Shown here piece after piece: positions 5,660 to 8,450 of a stretch of DNA of 8,450 nucleotides (positions within the stretch are counted from its first letter, which is position 1; the number at the start of each line of letters is the position of its first letter). The DNA is from Archangium sp. (GTDB lineage: Bacteria > Myxococcota > Myxococcia > Myxococcales > Myxococcaceae): the NCBI GenBank assembly GCA_016793585.1, contig JAEUJR010000802.1, positions 1-8,450 of the forward strand, written 5' to 3'. Under the pieces are notes generated by a model. The model saw only the letters and a list, made by a program, of their open reading frames with translations. It had not been told where the DNA came from and searched no databases. Both the position numbers and the translations under genes were made by a program.

Positions 5660-7055
5660 ACACGGGGATCAGCTGCTGAGCGATGCGCTCCAGATCCGCC
5701 AGGGTCTGCACCGTCACCACCTGCGAGACGGCCTTCTCGTACCGCAGCATCTCGGAGTCTCCGAAGCCCCAGTTCTGCCGCGGCTCGGTGCAGATCCACA
5801 CCACGCGCTTCGCCTTGCGCTTGACCTCTTCGAGCGCCCACACGTTCGCCGGGTTGTGGTTGTTGCGGCCGTCGCCGATCACCAGCACCGTCGTGCGCCG
5901 GCTGATCGACCCGAGCCAGGTTCGGTTGAACTCGGCGAAGGCGTGGCCGTAGTTCGAGTTCGAGGCGAGCGAGATCACGTCCGACTGGGTCGCCGCGTCG
6001 ATGGCCTCTTCGGGGCGGGCGTCTTTGAAGAACGTCGTCACCTCTCCGAGCTCTGACACGAAGATGAAGCTGCGCACGCGAGAGAAGAGCGACTGCAGCG
6101 TGAAGGTGAACAACACCATCATGCGCGAGGTGACGCGCACCGAGTCAGACACGTCACAGAGCACCACCACGTCGGGCCGCGCGGGCCGGCGGGTCTTGAA
6201 CTGCGGCACCATCGGCACGCCACCGGCCGAGAGGTTCTTTCGCAGCGTGCGCCGTGGGTTCAATTGACCGCGTTTGCGGGAGCGCTGCCGGCGAATGAGC
6301 CGGGCCTTGAGCTTCTCGGCGAGGGCGCGCACGGCCCGTTGGGCGATCTCGATCTCCTGCCGCGACAGCAGGTGCAGCTGCTTGTCGGCGACGTTGCCCT
6401 GCGACTTCTTGAGGCGGGCGCCGATCTGCCGGCCCGCTTCGGCGCGCGCTGCATCTTCGACTTTGCGCATGGCCGCCGACAGGTGTTTGCCGACGATCTC
6501 GACGCCGCGAGCCGAGACGCCGCGGGCCTGAAGCTCGGCGTTGATGGTGTCGAGGTCGCTGCGCGTCTGCTCGAACCCTGCCCCGCTCAGCAGCCGGCGC
6601 GAGAAGAACCCGGTCTGCAGCGCGTTCTGCACCTTCGAGAAGTCGATCTGCAGCGTCGCCTGGCGAAAGAGGCTCGCCAGCTGCGCGCGGTTGCCCTGCA
6701 TCATCGCCTGCGTCAGCGGAGACATCTGCCCAGCCAGGCGATCGAGCATCCACACGATCATCTTGAGCTCGTCGCCCTCGAGCAGCCCCTCTTCGCGAAT
6801 GCGATCGGCGAGCGAGCGATCGATCTCCTGCAGCATCTTGATCGCGCCGGTGAAGAAGAGGTCGAAGGCCCGGTTGAAGGTCTCGACGTCGGCGGCGCGC
6901 TTGCAGAGCGAAGCCTCGAGGGCCGACCGGAACAGCTCGGGGTCTTCGACGCCCGTCGTCGCGATGGCCTCGACCGCGTCACGCGACTCAGAGATGGCGA
7001 CCTTGAGGCCGTTCTGGCGAAGCACCTCGACGAACTCGACGACGCGAGCCTCCAT
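5658..7055 (-). CDS. VWA-domain protein, CoxE-like
   Basis: 465 residues from an ATG with a strong ribosome binding site. The N-terminal 1-130 is helical and acidic/hydrophobic mixed (VVEFVEVLRQNGLKVAISE is the usual opening of CoxE-type proteins). Residues 200-275 are helical and very basic, with Arg/Lys clusters at 254-274. The von Willebrand factor A domain runs from about 294 to 465: VVVLCDVSDSV gives the metal-ion (MIDAS) residues D301-x-S303-x-S305, SNYGHAF follows at 367-373, and VIGDGRNN supplies D395. CoxE-like VWA proteins usually work with a MoxR-type AAA+ ATPase in metal-centre insertion or enzyme maturation. No such ATPase is in this window, and no carbon monoxide dehydrogenase genes either, so the client is unknown and coxE should not be applied as a symbol. 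It has no signal peptide and is probably cytoplasmic. It begins 2 bases after the methyltransferase stop. Confidence 0.9.
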   Translation of the reverse strand: MEARVVEFVEVLRQNGLKVAISESRDAVEAIATTGVEDPELFRSALEASLCKRAADVETFNRAFDLFFTGAIKMLQEIDRSLADRIREEGLLEGDELKMIVWMLDRLAGQMSPLTQAMMQGNRAQLASLFRQATLQIDFSKVQNALQTGFFSRRLLSGAGFEQTRSDLDTINAELQARGVSARGVEIVGKHLSAAMRKVEDAARAEAGRQIGARLKKSQGNVADKQLHLLSRQEIEIAQRAVRALAEKLKARLIRRQRSRKRGQLNPRRTLRKNLSAGGVPMVPQFKTRRPARPDVVVLCDVSDSVRVTSRMMVLFTFTLQSLFSRVRSFIFVSELGEVTTFFKDARPEEAIDAATQSDVISLASNSNYGHAFAEFNRTWLGSISRRTTVLVIGDGRNNHNPANVWALEEVKRKAKRVVWICTEPRQNWGFGDSEMLRYEKAVSQVVTVQTLADLERIAQQLIPV

Positions 7056-7057
7056 CG

Positions 7058-8326
7058 TCAGCCTCTCGAACCGCGCGTGAAGGACATCACGACTTCGATG
7101 TGGCGGGTCTGGGGGAAGAGATCGAACAGTCGAACCGTGCGTGGCACGAAGCCCTGCGCGACGAGCTCGGCGGCGTCGCGGGCGAGCGCGCCGGGATCAC
7201 ACGCGACGTAGACGACCTTCGACACGAGCAGACGTGAGGCCCACTCGCCGATGCCGGGTGCTCCGGTGCGTGGAGGATCGAGGAGCAGTCGATCGAAGCG
7301 CTTCGACTCCTTCACCAGCCCCTTCGCGAACTTCTCGCAGTCGCCCTGCACGAAGCGAACGTTGCCGAAGCCCTGCTTGCGGGCCGCGTCTTGCGCGAGG
7401 CCGACCGAGACCGTCGACGACTCGACCGCGAGCACCGACTTCGCCGCGGCCGCCAGGGGGAAGGTGAAGTTGCCGTTGCCCGAGTACAGCTCGAGCACGT
7501 AATCGTCGGGGCCGCAGTCGAGCTCGGCGATGGCGTGATCGACGAGCGGCGCGTTCACGTCGGCGTTGGCCTGCGAGAACGCATCAGGGCGGTACCGCAC
7601 GCCCTCTGCCTCGAGCACCGGCTTGCCGAGCAGCTCGGGCGCGCCCTTCCCCGCGCCCGGCACCAGCACCACGCCCGCGACGGCCTCGTCACGAATGAGC
7701 GCCTGGGCGACTTCACGGTGTTTCGGCCGCAGAGCTCCCTTCGCCATCAGCGCGAACGAGACCTCGCCGCCGACCTCGAGCAGGTGCACCTCGTCGACGT
7801 CCTTCAGCGCCGAGCCCAGCGCGTCGGCGAGCTCGCCCGGCAGCGACTCGAGCGGAGGCGTGAGCGCAGGGCACAGATCGACCTCGACGTGCGTGTGGCT
7901 GCGCTTGCCGAAGAAGCCGAGCCGGCCCTTCACCGGGTGCAGTACGGCGCGCCGACGCGTGTTGTACGGCATGGGCGAGAAGACGAAGGGCAGCAGCTCG
8001 TAGCGCTCGTGGCCGATGCCGCCGAGGTGCTCGAGGGCCGAGGTGACGATCTGCTGCTTGTACTCGTGCTGCAGCGCTTCGGTCAGGTGCATCCAGTCGC
8101 AGCCGCCACACCGATCGGCGAGCGGGCACACCGGCGAGCGGCGGCCAGGCGCAGGGTCGAGCACCTCGAGCAGCTCACCCCGCATCGCCTTGCCCTGATC
8201 GAACACCTCAGCGAGCACGCGATCACCGGGCACGGTGCCGGGAACGAAAACGGCGCGGCCCGCGACTTCGGCCACGCCGTCACCAGACTTCGACAACCGC
8301 TCGATGGACAGTTCGAGGCGCCGCAA
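7058..8326 (-). CDS. Class I SAM-dependent RNA (uracil-C5)-methyltransferase, TrmA/RlmD family
   Basis: 422 residues, close to the length of E. coli RlmD. The start is a TTG 3 bases after the stop of the upstream PilZ gene; it is the first possible start and is needed for the TRAM domain (about residues 4-56, LSIERLSKSGDGVA onward). An iron-sulfur cluster set follows as C67-x5-C73-x2-C76 and C152. The methyltransferase fold contains FSQAN (Q252, base recognition), the SAM loop LELYSGNGNF (278-287), DPPRTG (350-355), the nucleophile C376 in VACDPGALARD, and the general base E411 in FPQTRHIE. All residues expected for activity are present. Members methylate uracil to m5U in tRNA (position 54) or 23S rRNA (747/1939); the Fe-S set and TRAM domain favour an rRNA enzyme like RlmD, but the exact site cannot be read from sequence. 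The upstream bases (GAAGAAG) give only a weak ribosome binding site, so coupling to the PilZ gene is likely. Confidence 0.93.
   Translation of the reverse strand: MRRLELSIERLSKSGDGVAEVAGRAVFVPGTVPGDRVLAEVFDQGKAMRGELLEVLDPAPGRRSPVCPLADRCGGCDWMHLTEALQHEYKQQIVTSALEHLGGIGHERYELLPFVFSPMPYNTRRRAVLHPVKGRLGFFGKRSHTHVEVDLCPALTPPLESLPGELADALGSALKDVDEVHLLEVGGEVSFALMAKGALRPKHREVAQALIRDEAVAGVVLVPGAGKGAPELLGKPVLEAEGVRYRPDAFSQANADVNAPLVDHAIAELDCGPDDYVLELYSGNGNFTFPLAAAAKSVLAVESSTVSVGLAQDAARKQGFGNVRFVQGDCEKFAKGLVKESKRFDRLLLDPPRTGAPGIGEWASRLLVSKVVYVACDPGALARDAAELVAQGFVPRTVRLFDLFPQTRHIEVVMSFTRGSRG
7062..7067 (-). promoter_or_regulatory. Ribosome binding site for the VWA gene
   Basis: On the - strand GAGAGG lies 6 bases before the ATG at 7055, within the final codons of the methyltransferase gene. 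It fixes the start and supports coupled translation. Confidence 0.6.
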
Positions 8327-8329
8327 ACG

Positions 8330-8450
8330 TCACTTCTTCACGGGCTTGTCTTCGGGCAGCTCGGCGCGCAGCCGATCGACGAAGCGCTCGAGGCGGGCGC
8401 GCTTCTCGTCGTCGACGTCCATGAACTCGATGCCCATGCCCGACATCTGA
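8330..8450 (-). CDS. PilZ-domain protein, C-terminal end (5' partial)
   Basis: The - strand reading frame enters from the right edge and stops at TGA (8332-8330). The 39 visible complete codons include S-G-M-G-I-E-F followed by MDVDDEKRARLERFVDRL, ending in a charged tail (PEDKPVKK). GMG(I/V)xF followed by an acidic turn and an amphipathic helix is the usual end of a PilZ domain. It matches the same segment of the PilZ-Hsp70 protein (GMGVQFVALDESSKVLVERML). The c-di-GMP-binding N-terminal motif lies outside the window, so binding cannot be assessed. It is the first visible gene of the - strand group and ends 3 bases before the methyltransferase start. With only 39 residues, a PilZ domain fused to another N-terminal domain is also possible. 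Confidence 0.75.
   Translation of the reverse strand, partial: QMSGMGIEFMDVDDEKRARLERFVDRLRAELPEDKPVKK

Noticed and set aside
4970..5824. 284-codon open frame on the + strand over the membrane protein gene
   Set aside because: His/Gln/Glu/Arg-rich translation is the complement of the hydrophobic membrane protein; no motif and no ribosome binding site.
6264..7211. 315-codon open frame on the + strand over the VWA gene
   Set aside because: Antisense to a protein with clear VWA motifs; a composition effect.

Overview
The window is GC-rich and almost entirely coding. It has two protein genes on the + strand (the first cut by the left edge) and five on the - strand (the last cut by the right edge). 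No RNA gene, mobile element, CRISPR array or non-coding stretch over 50 bases is visible. The content suggests a myxobacterium (Myxococcota). The clues are the 42-residue TPR tail typical of large myxobacterial Ser/Thr kinases, PilZ domains of the kind expanded in Myxococcus xanthus, and a PilZ-Hsp70 fusion. This is inference from gene content; no 16S or other marker is present.

Positions 1-2350 (+): the C-terminal part of a TPR-repeat protein, probably the tail of a protein kinase whose catalytic domain lies upstream. It overlaps by 20 bases an unrecognised 406-residue lipoprotein with a clear signal peptide and lipobox. The two are very likely co-transcribed.

Positions 2351-8450 (-): a tightly packed run read from right to left. 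It comprises the C-terminus of a PilZ-domain protein (8450-8330), a TrmA/RlmD-type RNA m5U methyltransferase (8326-7058), a CoxE-like VWA-domain protein (7055-5658), a six-helix membrane protein of unknown family (5650-5024) and a PilZ-Hsp70 chimera (4981-2351). Gaps are 3, 2, 7 and 42 bases, so at least the first four look like one translationally coupled operon.

The most notable gene is the PilZ-Hsp70 chimera. It has an intact c-di-GMP-binding signature, a 225-residue Pro/Ala-rich linker with acidic tandem repeats, a complete Hsp70 ATPase domain and a substrate-binding beta-domain. It has almost no helical lid and ends in a basic amphipathic tail. The natural reading is a chaperone whose activity or location responds to the second messenger c-di-GMP; that role is inferred. 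With the partial PilZ gene at the other end, the - strand group is bracketed by two likely c-di-GMP-binding modules.

The + and - gene groups converge with no intergenic base: the two TGA stop codons abut as TGATCA.
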